Origin: Caballeronia fortuita
GTDB lineage: Bacteria; Pseudomonadota; Gammaproteobacteria; Burkholderiales; Burkholderiaceae
Length of the DNA stretch: 64,000 bases
Direction: 5' to 3'
NCBI RefSeq assembly: GCF_001544835.2
Contig: NZ_FCNX02000002.1
Location: 124,001 to 188,000, forward strand
The notes below the pieces were generated by a model. It saw only the letters and a list, made by a program, of their open reading frames with translations, was not told the DNA's origin and ran no database searches. A program made the translations under genes and the position numbers. Below, piece after piece: positions 1-8,269 of the stretch; position 1 is the first letter of the stretch; each line of letters begins with the position of its first letter.

Positions 1-1
1 G

Positions 2-100
2 CTGTTATGCGAGGAACGCGGCATCGACAAGAAGCGCATTCGTGCGTCGGCTTACTGGAAACGCGGCGAGCAGGCCGTGCATGAAACGATCGATGGCTGA
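2..100 (+). CDS. Siderophore-interacting protein, C-terminal fragment
   Basis: The window opens inside a reading frame that ends with TGA at 98-100. The last 32 residues include the stretch RIRASAYWKRGEQAVHET, which is the characteristic end of SIP-family (ViuB/YqjH-like) FAD-dependent ferric-siderophore reductases. These cytoplasmic enzymes release iron from imported siderophores by reduction. Everything upstream lies outside the window, so completeness cannot be judged. A gap of about 90 bases follows before the next gene on the same strand. The call rests on a short but distinctive tail. Confidence 0.7.
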   Translation: MLCEERGIDKKRIRASAYWKRGEQAVHETIDG

Positions 101-193
101 TCCGGCTTCATAGCATCGAGATCGCTCCACGCCGCAAACCCGCGATAATCGAGTCACGACGACTTTTCAACGCTTACAAAAGGCAGTCGAATC

Positions 194-1951
194 ATGACCG
201 ATACATTCGATAAGAAGCCCGACGACGAATCCGCGCAACCCGGCGGCCTGCGCAAATCGCTGACGAGTTACGGAGACAACGGCTTTTCGCTCTTTCTGCG
301 CAAAGCGTTCATCAAGGGCGCGGGTTATACCGATAGCGCGCTCGATCGCCCGGTCATCGGCATCGTGAATACGGGCAGCGCTTATAACCCGTGTCACGGC
401 AATGCGCCGCAACTGATCGAAGCCGTGAAGCGCGGCGTGATGCTTGCAGGCGGCTTGCCGATGGACTTTCCGACGATATCGATCGCCGAATCGTTCTCGC
501 AACCGACGAGCATGTATCTGCGCAATCTGATGTCGATCGATACCGAGGAGATGATTCGCGCGCAGCCGATGGACGCGGTCGTGCTTATTGGCGGATGCGA
601 CAAGACCGTGCCCGCGCAATTGATGGGCGCTGCATCTACGGGCATTCCGGCGATCCAGCTCATTACTGGATCGATGCTCACGGGCGCGCATCGTGGCGAG
701 CGCGTTGGAGCGTGCACCGATTGCCGGCGTTACTGGGGCCGTTTTCGCGCGGAAGAAATCGACGAAGCGGAGATCGCCGCCGTGAACAATCAACTCGTCG
801 CGAGCGTCGGCACATGTTCGGTGATGGGCACGGCAAGCACGATGGCGTGCATCGCCGAAGCGCTCGGCATGACGGTGCCCGGCGGTGCGTCGCCGCCCGC
901 GGTGACGTCGGATCGCATGCGTATCGCCGAACTCACGGGCACGCAAGCCGTGAGAATCGCGCGCGATAACCTCACCATCGACAAGATACTCACGGCTGAA
1001 GCATTCGAGAACGCAATGCGCGTGCTGCTCGCTATCGGCGGATCGACGAACGGCGTCGTGCATCTCACGGCGATCGCGGGACGCATGGGTTATGACGTCG
1101 ATCTGAAGGCGCTCGATCGCATGGGACGCGAGACGCCGGTTCTCGTCGACCTGAAGCCATCGGGATCGCATTACATGGAGGACTTTCACAAGGCAGGCGG
1201 CATGACCACGCTTCTGCGCGAGCTGAAGCCGCTTCTGAACCTGAATGCGTTGACCGTGACGGGCCGCACGCTCGGCGAAGAGATCGAGGCCGCGGGACCG
1301 GCGTTCGAGCAGGACGTCGTACGCCCTTTCGACGCACCGATCTATCCGCAAGGCGGCATCGCAGTGCTCGAGGGCAATCTCGCGCCGGGCGGCGCAATCA
1401 TCAAGCAATCCGCGGCGAATGCGAAGCTCATGGAACATGAGGGACGCGCGGTCGTGTTCGAAAATGGCGCCGATCTCGCGGCGCGCATCGATGCGGACGA
1501 TCTCGATGTCACGCCCGACGATATCCTCGTGCTGAAGAACATCGGCCCTAAAGGTGCACCGGGCATGCCGGAAGCCGGTTACATCCCGATTCCCCGCAAG
1601 CTCGCGGTCCAGGGCGTGAAGGATACCGTGCGTATCTCGGACGGGCGCATGAGCGGCACGGCATTCGGGACCATCGTGTTGCATGTGACGCCTGAATCAG
1701 CGGTCGGCGGACCGCTTGCATATGTTCGCACCGGCGACCGGATTCGCCTGAGCGTGTCGAATCGCGAGATAAGTCTGCTTGTCAGCGATGAAGAACTCGC
1801 CGCGCGCGCAAAGGCATCGCCGGTTATCGCACCGAGCGCGGATCGAGGTTATCGCAAGCTCTTTTACGACACGGTGACGCAAGCGGACAAGGGCGTCGAT
1901 TTCGATTTCCTGCGCGCAACGCAGACACGAGGCGTGACACCGCGTCGATAA
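194..1951 (+). CDS. IlvD/Edd family dehydratase (sugar-acid or dihydroxy-acid dehydratase)
   Basis: This is a 585-residue protein with the full IlvD/Edd architecture. The expected Fe-S ligand cysteines are C67 (in NPCHGN), C135 (in GGCDKT) and C208 (in GTCSVMGTAS). The C-terminal half has the GRMSGTAFGTIVLHVTPE signature of the family. Such enzymes remove water from 2,3-dihydroxy acids: dihydroxyisovalerate in branched-chain amino acid synthesis, or aldonates such as arabonate, xylonate or gluconate. It diverges clearly from the second IlvD/Edd protein at 25991-27724, so the two are not a recent duplication. It stands alone between an iron-reductase gene and a UspA gene, which gives no pathway context. 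A sugar-acid dehydratase is somewhat more likely than the biosynthetic IlvD, but the substrate is unknown. Confidence 0.85.
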   Translation: MTDTFDKKPDDESAQPGGLRKSLTSYGDNGFSLFLRKAFIKGAGYTDSALDRPVIGIVNTGSAYNPCHGNAPQLIEAVKRGVMLAGGLPMDFPTISIAESFSQPTSMYLRNLMSIDTEEMIRAQPMDAVVLIGGCDKTVPAQLMGAASTGIPAIQLITGSMLTGAHRGERVGACTDCRRYWGRFRAEEIDEAEIAAVNNQLVASVGTCSVMGTASTMACIAEALGMTVPGGASPPAVTSDRMRIAELTGTQAVRIARDNLTIDKILTAEAFENAMRVLLAIGGSTNGVVHLTAIAGRMGYDVDLKALDRMGRETPVLVDLKPSGSHYMEDFHKAGGMTTLLRELKPLLNLNALTVTGRTLGEEIEAAGPAFEQDVVRPFDAPIYPQGGIAVLEGNLAPGGAIIKQSAANAKLMEHEGRAVVFENGADLAARIDADDLDVTPDDILVLKNIGPKGAPGMPEAGYIPIPRKLAVQGVKDTVRISDGRMSGTAFGTIVLHVTPESAVGGPLAYVRTGDRIRLSVSNREISLLVSDEELAARAKASPVIAPSADRGYRKLFYDTVTQADKGVDFDFLRATQTRGVTPRR

Positions 1952-1960
1952 CTTCGCTTG

Positions 1961-2449
1961 TTATACGACGCGATGCGTCTGCAGCCGAATCACACGCGTT
2001 GTCTCTTCCACGCGTGCCGTGGCGATCAACACTTCGCGATTCGTACGACGGCACACGACATTACGCACGTGATTCACGCCGAAGCAGAATAGGCCGCGTT
2101 TCTTCGTGCCGAGCACGACGAGATCGGCATCGAGTCGATCGGCTTCATCGGCAATCACGCGCCCGATGCTATGGCCATCTCGTGGGAGCGTGCGCGTCTG
2201 CCAATCGGCGTTCATGCCCGAGCGCCGCAGCATCTTCTCGCTGCTGCGGCGAATCACGAGCGCGAGTTGTTCGACGAGCGCGGGCATGTCGCACAGGCTT
2301 TCCATCTGCCAGCCCGCCCACCAAGGCGACGATTCGATCACATGCAGCACGGTCAATCGCGCATTGCTTTCGCGCGCGCGCATGATGGCCGTCGATAACG
2401 CGGCCTCGCTGAAGCTCGGACCCACGGCGACAAGGATATGTTGATACAT
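1961..2449 (-). CDS. Universal stress protein (UspA family)
   Basis: This 162-residue single-domain protein starts YQHILVAVGPS, the usual first strand and loop of the UspA fold, and has the DADLVVLGTKKRG segment near residues 107-119. The canonical ATP-binding pattern G-x2-G-x9-G-S/T is only partly kept: after GTKKRG the expected second G-S/T is missing. It may therefore not bind ATP like the classical type. The start is supported by a strong ribosome-binding site (GGAGGG) seven bases upstream. It is convergent with the dehydratase (9 bases between stops) and divergent from the LysR gene at 2607. Confidence 0.85.
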   Translation of the reverse strand: MYQHILVAVGPSFSEAALSTAIMRARESNARLTVLHVIESSPWWAGWQMESLCDMPALVEQLALVIRRSSEKMLRRSGMNADWQTRTLPRDGHSIGRVIADEADRLDADLVVLGTKKRGLFCFGVNHVRNVVCRRTNREVLIATARVEETTRVIRLQTHRVV

Positions 2450-2606
2450 GGCGCAACCCTCCGATCATTAGCCGGACGACATCGTGTGTGGCGTCGTCGC
2501 GTTTGTTCATGAGGTCATGATCGGCGCGAACAATTAGCGGAACGTGAGCATGCGCTTCGCTTAACGTTACGATGCGATAAATCATACGGATGGCATCAAG
2601 ATAACT

Positions 2607-3866
2607 TTGCATATGGATAACCGCGAACTGCTCAACCTCGCGTATTTGCGTGCGTTCAGACTCGTCGCGCAAACTGGCAGCGCCACGCGCGCCGCCGCCG
2701 CGCTGTTTCGCGCGCAATCGGCAGTCACGCGTTCACTGCAGGAACTCGAAGCGGCGGTCGGCGAAACGCTGCTGGAACGTCGTCCATCGGGTATGTTGCC
2801 CACGCCCGCCGGACGCGCGGTGCTGCTGCGTTGCGAGCGCATCTTTGCCGAACTCGAAGAACTCGCGCAATGGTGCGCGACGCGGCAATCGCGCCGTCGA
2901 ACCGCGACAGGCGGCACGCTTCCCGCCTTTCTGCTCAACACGCGGCGATTGCAATTGTTCTCGGCGCTCGCGCGACATCGTCATATGCCGAGCGCCGCGC
3001 AGACGCTGGGGCTCAGTCAGCCCGCGGTCAGCAGCGCAGTGCGCATCATGGAGACGGGTGCGGGCATGCAGTTGTTCTATCGCAGTCCACGCGGGCTTCT
3101 GTTGACGAGCGAAGGCGAAACTTTCGTGCTGCACGTGCGCCGCGCGCTCAACGAACTGCGCCATATTCCCGACGATCTCGCGGCGTTGCGCGGCACGATT
3201 CAAGGTTATGTGACGGTCGGCGCGCTGCCGCTCGGAAGAACATTGATCTTGCCCGGTGCAATCGCGCGCGTGGCCGCGCAATATCCGGGCGTGCGCATCG
3301 TCACCGATGAAAGTTCGTATGAGACGCTCGTCGCGGGATTGCGCGCGGGCGATATCGACTTCGTGCTCGGCGCGCTGCGTCATAACGATGCGTCGAGCGG
3401 GCTCGTCAATGAAAGACTCATGTCGGAAGACATCGTCGTGATTGCGCGTCGCGGGCATCCGCTTGCGAGTCAGGACGGATTGACGCTGAAGGATCTATCC
3501 GCCGCGCAATGGATTCTTCCGCGCAGCCAGGCGCCCGCGCGCGGCATGTTCGAAGCGCAATTCAAGCGCCTGAAGTTGAAACCGCCGATGCCGACCGTCG
3601 AGACAGCCGACCTCGCCGTCATTCGCGGCGTGCTGACGCATACCGATATGCTCGCCGCCGTATCCGCGCAACAATTGCACTACGAGCGCGAATCGGGTCA
3701 GCTCGTCGTGATGGATATTGCGCTTCAAGCCACGCGGCGCGATATCGGGCTTACGCTGCGCGCGGGCGGCACGCCATCGCCGGCGGCGCGCGCGTTGATC
3801 GATGCAATACGCCTGACGGTCGATCAGCTCGGACACGAATTGCATCGCGAGTCGCTGCGACGATGA
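2607..3866 (+). CDS. LysR-type transcriptional regulator with two tandem N-terminal HTH domains
   Basis: The protein has 419 residues, about 110 more than a usual LysR regulator. The extra length is a second winged-HTH. Residues about 10-70 form one LysR HTH (LRAFRLVAQTGSATRAAAAL). Residues about 111-171 form another (LQLFSALARHRHMPSAAQTL, then LGLSQPAVSSAVR). Each ends with a wing of the type 'T.aG/sEG'. The effector domain starts near residue 198 (GYVTVGALPLGRT) and resembles the GbpR/CbbR-type periplasmic-binding fold. It is divergent from uspA, whose promoter it may share. The ligand is unknown. The start at the first ATG lacks a strong ribosome-binding site; an ATG two codons later is equally possible. 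Confidence 0.85.
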   Translation: MHMDNRELLNLAYLRAFRLVAQTGSATRAAAALFRAQSAVTRSLQELEAAVGETLLERRPSGMLPTPAGRAVLLRCERIFAELEELAQWCATRQSRRRTATGGTLPAFLLNTRRLQLFSALARHRHMPSAAQTLGLSQPAVSSAVRIMETGAGMQLFYRSPRGLLLTSEGETFVLHVRRALNELRHIPDDLAALRGTIQGYVTVGALPLGRTLILPGAIARVAAQYPGVRIVTDESSYETLVAGLRAGDIDFVLGALRHNDASSGLVNERLMSEDIVVIARRGHPLASQDGLTLKDLSAAQWILPRSQAPARGMFEAQFKRLKLKPPMPTVETADLAVIRGVLTHTDMLAAVSAQQLHYERESGQLVVMDIALQATRRDIGLTLRAGGTPSPAARALIDAIRLTVDQLGHELHRESLRR

Positions 3867-3888
3867 TCCAGGGGCCGATGGAAAAAGG

Positions 3889-3921
3889 CGATCGTCCGGA
3901 GTGTTAGCGATTCGACGATCG
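3889..3921. terminator. Possible bidirectional hairpin between convergent genes
   Basis: CGATCGTC and GACGATCG form a perfect 8-bp inverted repeat with a 17-base spacer. It lies 23 bases after the LysR stop and 120 bases after the stop of the opposing SulP gene. There is no T-tract, and the long loop makes it a weak terminator candidate. An operator is the other option. Confidence 0.25.
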
Positions 3922-4040
3922 ACCGCGCACTCACGCCTTTCGCCCTTGTATAACTGCCGATCTCCGGCGGCATCGATCGCAACGTAACTTGCACACGATG
4001 TCCATGCGCAATGGATGCTACCGACGTTCGGTTGATCTCG

Positions 4041-5618
4041 CTATTCGGACGACATCTCCTGCCGGTTCAGGCCAAGCCATTTGCCACGCACGGTCGGCAT
4101 GCCCGTTTGCGATGCAGGACGCGGCAGTTTCCTGCATTCGACATGCATGCCGCGTGCAGGCGCAGCGGCTACGAACTTCTCGATCTCTTCGCGCACATCG
4201 GGGTCGATGTAGTCCGCGCGCGATGCATCGAAGATCACGGTGGCGCCATCGGGTATCGCACGCAAGTGATGCTTCAACGTGACCTTGCCGAGAAATGAAA
4301 CGTCCTTGCGGAACGACACGAGATAGTGATCGTCGTGCTGCGCGACCGTGATGGGACGTCGGAGATTCGCACGGATCGCAAGCAGCAGACTGCACGCGAT
4401 GCCAAGCAGAATGCCCATCAAAAGATCCGTCAACAAGACGCCCGCAATCGTCACGATGAATGGCGCAAAGCGTTCGATGCCCTGCTTCGCGACGGCCGCG
4501 AACAACGAAGGCTTGGCGAGCTTGAGACCCGTAAAGATGAGGATCGCGGCCAGGCATGCGAGCGGAATCAGGTTGATGACGCTCGTCAATGCGAACACGC
4601 TCACCAGCAGCAACGCGCCATGCACGAACGACGACCATCGGCTTTGCGCGCCCGCGTGAACGTTTGCCGAACTGCGCACGATCACCGACGTGATCGGCAG
4701 CGCGCCGATCGCACCGGCCATCATGTTGCCGATACCTTGCGCCTTCAATTCGCGATCGGGATGCGCGGCGCGCTTCTTCGGATCGAGTTGCTCGACCGCT
4801 TCGAGACTCAACAGTGTTTCGAGACTCGCGACGATAGCAAGCGTAAATGCAAGCCGCCATACATCGGGATTCACGAACTGCGAGAAATTAGGCAATTCGA
4901 GTGCATTCGTGAACGCAGCGAAGGATTCGAGCGACGGCAACGCGACGCGATGTTGCGCGGGTGGCGCAAAGCCGGGCGCAAAGAGATCGAGCAACAGCGT
5001 CGCACCGATACCGAACGCAACCACCGCGAGCGGCGCGGGCACGGCGCGCACGAGCGCGAAGCGGCGCATCGCGCGTGTTTCCCAGGCTATCAACATCGCG
5101 AGCGAAACGATTGCCACGAGGCACGCCGCCATCGATATGGGACCGAACGGCGTGCCGAGCATTCCGGCGCCGGTCGCGGCGGGCGCGCCTTCATTGGCGA
5201 ATCCCGCCGCAAGCGGAATCTGCTTGATGACGAGCAAAAGGCCGATCGCGGCGAGCATGCCCTTGATGACCGACGAAGGCACATACGCCGCGAAGCGCCC
5301 TGCCTTCAGCATGCCGAAGCCGAACTGAATCGCGCCCGATAGCAACACGGCGAGCAGGAACGCGGAGAAGCTCCCGAGTCCCGCGATGCCATCGACGACG
5401 ATGACGATAAGGCCCGCTGCCGGACCGCTCACGCTCAATTGCGAGCCGCTCAGAAGCGCGACGACGAGTCCGCCGATGATGCCCGACAAGAGCCCCGCAA
5501 AAGGCTCGACGCCCGATGCATTGGCGATGCCTAGACAGAGCGGCATCGCGACGAGAAAGACAACGGTGCCCGCGAACATGTCGCGCGGAAAGCTGGCGAG
5601 ACGATTACTTGATGTCAT
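4041..5618 (-). CDS. SulP-family anion transporter, probable bicarbonate uptake
   Basis: This is a 525-residue membrane protein. The N-terminal half has the SulP signature around residues 58-75 (GSQLSVSGPAAGL) and about 10-12 hydrophobic segments. The last about 90 residues resemble a short STAS domain (VIFDASRADYIDPDVREEIE). SulP proteins carry sulfate, bicarbonate or dicarboxylates with Na+ or H+. The gene lies 93 bases downstream of a beta-carbonic anhydrase on the same strand. That pairing is typical of BicA-like bicarbonate importers, so bicarbonate is the best substrate guess. The start was set at MTSSNRL, 20 codons inside the longest frame. It is preceded by a GAAGAAAAA ribosome-binding region and begins just before the first membrane segment. 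Confidence 0.85.
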   Translation of the reverse strand: MTSSNRLASFPRDMFAGTVVFLVAMPLCLGIANASGVEPFAGLLSGIIGGLVVALLSGSQLSVSGPAAGLIVIVVDGIAGLGSFSAFLLAVLLSGAIQFGFGMLKAGRFAAYVPSSVIKGMLAAIGLLLVIKQIPLAAGFANEGAPAATGAGMLGTPFGPISMAACLVAIVSLAMLIAWETRAMRRFALVRAVPAPLAVVAFGIGATLLLDLFAPGFAPPAQHRVALPSLESFAAFTNALELPNFSQFVNPDVWRLAFTLAIVASLETLLSLEAVEQLDPKKRAAHPDRELKAQGIGNMMAGAIGALPITSVIVRSSANVHAGAQSRWSSFVHGALLLVSVFALTSVINLIPLACLAAILIFTGLKLAKPSLFAAVAKQGIERFAPFIVTIAGVLLTDLLMGILLGIACSLLLAIRANLRRPITVAQHDDHYLVSFRKDVSFLGKVTLKHHLRAIPDGATVIFDASRADYIDPDVREEIEKFVAAAPARGMHVECRKLPRPASQTGMPTVRGKWLGLNRQEMSSE

Positions 5619-5711
5619 GATTTTTCTTCGAACGAGTTGGGGCCTGCGACCGTCGCGAAAGCGACCTCGCATCGACAAGCGATCTACAGGAAATGACCGC
5701 TAATGACCGCT

Positions 5712-6359
5712 TCAGGCGGCCCGAAGCGATGTGACCGAAGCGCGCGCGGCGTCGTGTGTTTCGCTGTCTTCGGCGTAACCGGAAGCAAGCACTTTGATGA
5801 GGCCGTCATGCAGCCCGAAGATCCAGCCGTGAACGAGCGGCAGCTCGTCGCGATCGCGTACGATCGCGTGTTGCCGCAACAGACGCACTTGTTCGAGCAC
5901 GTTCAATTCGGCGAGGCGATTCGCGCGCGCGTCGAGTTCGGAGAATGCATCGAGTTCTTTTCGATGTTGCTCGCCCAGCGCGCATAGCGGCGCGATCCGG
6001 CGATTCACGTGCGGCAAGTCGCTCGACTGCGGCAGAAGCGAGGCGCGCACGCCGCCGCATCCGTAATGGCCGCATACGATCACGTGATCGACTTTGAGCA
6101 CGCGTACCGCGTATTCCAGCACGCTCATCGTGTTGTCATCGCCGGGAGAAAAAAGATTCGCGATGTTGCGATGAACGAAGAGATCGCCGGGATTGGCATT
6201 GGTGACGGTCTCGGCCGGCACGCGGCTATCCGCGCAACCGATCCAGAGCACCTTGGGACTTTGACCTTGCGCGAGACGCGGAAAGAACTGCGCATCGGCG
6301 TGTGCGGTCTCCCGTGCCCAGGCAATGTTTTCCAGCAGCATTCGTTTTGGTCGATTCAT
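5712..6359 (-). CDS. Beta-class carbonic anhydrase
   Basis: A 215-residue enzyme that interconverts CO2 and bicarbonate. All active-site residues are visible: zinc ligands C42, H98 and C101 (in GCADSR and CGHYGCGG) and the D44/R46 dyad. The GDLFVHRNIANL segment is typical of the family. The start at MNRPKR has a good ribosome-binding site (GGAGAG); a start nine codons upstream is less likely. It is probably co-transcribed with the SulP transporter downstream, giving a bicarbonate supply or pH-homeostasis unit. Upstream, a 17-base palindrome at 6389-6405 lies between this gene and the divergent hydrolase gene. Confidence 0.93.
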   Translation of the reverse strand: MNRPKRMLLENIAWARETAHADAQFFPRLAQGQSPKVLWIGCADSRVPAETVTNANPGDLFVHRNIANLFSPGDDNTMSVLEYAVRVLKVDHVIVCGHYGCGGVRASLLPQSSDLPHVNRRIAPLCALGEQHRKELDAFSELDARANRLAELNVLEQVRLLRQHAIVRDRDELPLVHGWIFGLHDGLIKVLASGYAEDSETHDAARASVTSLRAA

Positions 6360-6388
6360 GCATTCTCTCCTCGAAAAGGGACGCATCC

Positions 6389-6405
6389 ACGCTGCAGTGC
6401 AGCGT
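6389..6405. promoter_or_regulatory. 17-bp palindrome upstream of carbonic anhydrase
   Basis: ACGCTGCA-G-TGCAGCGT is a perfect 8-bp dyad around one central base, 30 bases upstream of the carbonic anhydrase start in a divergent intergenic region. The size and symmetry suit a dimeric repressor or activator site. No regulator for it is identified. Confidence 0.4.
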
Positions 6406-6567
6406 TTCTTACGAATGACTTTCGCAGGAAAAGTTCAGTTATGTCTAGAGAAATAAATCAGTCGAGCGGGTTTTTGATTCTTTTATGAATCCATGCACGG
6501 AAACGATGCGTCGGCTTCAGCATTGCTTCTGATAACCTTTAGCGTCCCACGAATAACTCCCGAACAG

Positions 6568-7395
6568 ATGAACGATCCGGCAGCAAGCACCGACACGACG
6601 CACATTGTTGAACTGACGAGCGGCGCGTATCCAGTGCATATCGAATATCAGTGGTTGAATGGGGACCGTACCGACGCGCCTATCGCGCTCTTTCTGCATG
6701 AAGGGCTCGGCTCCATCGCACTATGGAAAGACTGGCCGCAAATGCTATGCGATCGTTTGAACTGTCGCGGTCTTGTTTACTCGAGGCCGGGTTATGGCCG
6801 CTCGACGCCGCGCCGGCCCGAAGAGAAGTGGCCGGTTGAGTTCCTGCATCGGCAAGCGCAATCGGTATTGCCCGCGTTGCTCGACGCCCTCCAGATCGAC
6901 ACGCGTGAACGCGAACGCATGTGGCTCATCGGTCATAGCGATGGCAGCACGATCGCACTGCTCTATGCCAGCGCGTTCCCGGAAGCGCTCGCCGGACTCG
7001 CTATCCTCGCGCCGCATGTCTTCGTGGAACCGATGACCGTGGAAGCCATTGAAAAGGTGCGTGCCACTTACGAAACGACATCGTTCAAGGACAAGCTGCG
7101 CGCATATCACGACGATGTGAATTCGGCCTTTTACGGATGGAACGATGCTTGGCTGAACCCGGCATTCCTGCAATGGGACATCGCTCAAGAGATTTCGTCG
7201 ATCAAACGGCCATTGCTCGTGATTCAAGGTTATGACGACGAATACGCATCCATGCTGCAACTCGATAAGATTCAGGCGGCCGTTGAACACGCACGACTGC
7301 TCAAGCTGACTCAATGCGGACACTCGCCGCATCGCGATGCAACGCATGCAGTGAACGATGCCATCGCCGCTTTCATGCAATCGCATCAGCGTTGA
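6568..7395 (+). CDS. Alpha/beta hydrolase
   Basis: A 275-residue single-domain alpha/beta hydrolase. The nucleophile elbow is GHSDGS with S124. The oxyanion region is FLHEGLGS near residues 42-49. The catalytic His is probably in CGHSPHRD near the end, with an acid in the GYDDEY segment. The family hydrolyses esters, C-C bonds or epoxides, and the substrate cannot be told here. The start at MNDPAAS was preferred because the 25 codons before it do not look like protein. The gene is convergent with the deacetylase, with a single base between the two stops, and divergent from carbonic anhydrase. Confidence 0.8.
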   Translation: MNDPAASTDTTHIVELTSGAYPVHIEYQWLNGDRTDAPIALFLHEGLGSIALWKDWPQMLCDRLNCRGLVYSRPGYGRSTPRRPEEKWPVEFLHRQAQSVLPALLDALQIDTRERERMWLIGHSDGSTIALLYASAFPEALAGLAILAPHVFVEPMTVEAIEKVRATYETTSFKDKLRAYHDDVNSAFYGWNDAWLNPAFLQWDIAQEISSIKRPLLVIQGYDDEYASMLQLDKIQAAVEHARLLKLTQCGHSPHRDATHAVNDAIAAFMQSHQR

Positions 7396-7396
7396 G

Positions 7397-8269
7397 TCAG
7401 CGTTTGATCTTGAGATATGCGCGGCTGATCGCGGGCCGCGTATGGACCCATAAGCGCGATGCCAGCCACGACGCCGGGCGGTCGCGCACTTCGAGGCGCT
7501 TGATCGTGCGCTCGGCATCGCCGGATGCATGGCGATCGAGCGGATTCGCTCCGACGTTGGTCCCCGTGTGGCACGTATAGAAGTGCCTGAATCCCGCGTG
7601 CATCGCTACTTGGCGATAGTCGTCGTCGTAATAGCCTTGCGGCCAGCACAGATGATCGGATACTTCACCGAGTCGCGTGCGTAACGCGGCACGCGCAAGA
7701 CTCAAGTCGTCCTTCAAGCCTTTGCGCTTGTCGTCCGTCGATACCGTGGCCTGATCCCACCGAACGTGCGTATGCGTGTGGCTATGAAATTCGAAAGTCC
7801 CGGCATCGCGCATTGCTTCGATTTCCGACCAGCGCAGGATCACATCGTCGGCGCGACCGTTTTCGATTGCGTACTCGCCCGCGTGATGATCGAGCAAGCG
7901 CGGCAGTCCCGCCAGCGCATTCGATGCATTCGATACAGTCGATGCATTCGGACGCACATCGCCCTCGCCTGGCCAATCGCTGACGAGAAAGCACAATGCC
8001 GTAAAGTCATGGCGCTTCAACACCGGATGCGCGTGTACCCAGTTATCCAGATAACCATCGTCGAAAGTTATCACGAGGGATTTCTCCGGCACGTCTTCGC
8101 CGCTCAAAAAGGCGGCGAGTTGCGCCGAGCCGATCGTGCGATAACCCGCGCGCGCAAGGTATTCCATTTGCGCCGCGAAGTTATCGGGCGACACCGTGAT
8201 CATGCCGGGCGACGTGCTGACGTGGTGATACATCAACACGGGAACGGCGCGCGCCGGCTTTGCATTCAT
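7397..8269 (-). CDS. Polysaccharide deacetylase (NodB/CE4 family)
   Basis: A 290-residue NodB-fold protein. Motif 1 is TFDDGYLDN at about residues 68-76, with the catalytic and metal Asp. Motif 2 is the unusually His-rich HSHTHTH at 162-168, the other metal ligands. These enzymes remove N- or O-acetyl groups from glycans. No signal peptide is visible, so it would act inside the cell or on a lipid-linked glycan at the inner face. It overlaps the upstream GT4 gene by 4 bases, so the two are translationally coupled and probably act on the same glycan. Residues about 108-119 are encoded by a 9-bp tandem repeat (7917-7952) that reads as N-A-S-like triplets. Confidence 0.87.
   Translation of the reverse strand: MNAKPARAVPVLMYHHVSTSPGMITVSPDNFAAQMEYLARAGYRTIGSAQLAAFLSGEDVPEKSLVITFDDGYLDNWVHAHPVLKRHDFTALCFLVSDWPGEGDVRPNASTVSNASNALAGLPRLLDHHAGEYAIENGRADDVILRWSEIEAMRDAGTFEFHSHTHTHVRWDQATVSTDDKRKGLKDDLSLARAALRTRLGEVSDHLCWPQGYYDDDYRQVAMHAGFRHFYTCHTGTNVGANPLDRHASGDAERTIKRLEVRDRPASWLASRLWVHTRPAISRAYLKIKR
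7917..7952. repeat. 9-bp in-frame tandem repeat inside the deacetylase gene
   Basis: Four consecutive 9-bp units are present. Two are exact (GCATTCGAT), the third is diverged (ACAGTCGAT) and the fourth is nearly exact. In the coding strand they give N-A-S / T-V-S / N-A-S / N-A. Copy-number change would add or remove three residues without a frameshift. Confidence 0.7.

Noticed and set aside
167..1684. Long minus-strand frame opposite the IlvD/Edd gene
   Set aside because: His/Arg-rich composition without recognisable domain; antisense to a clear family member.
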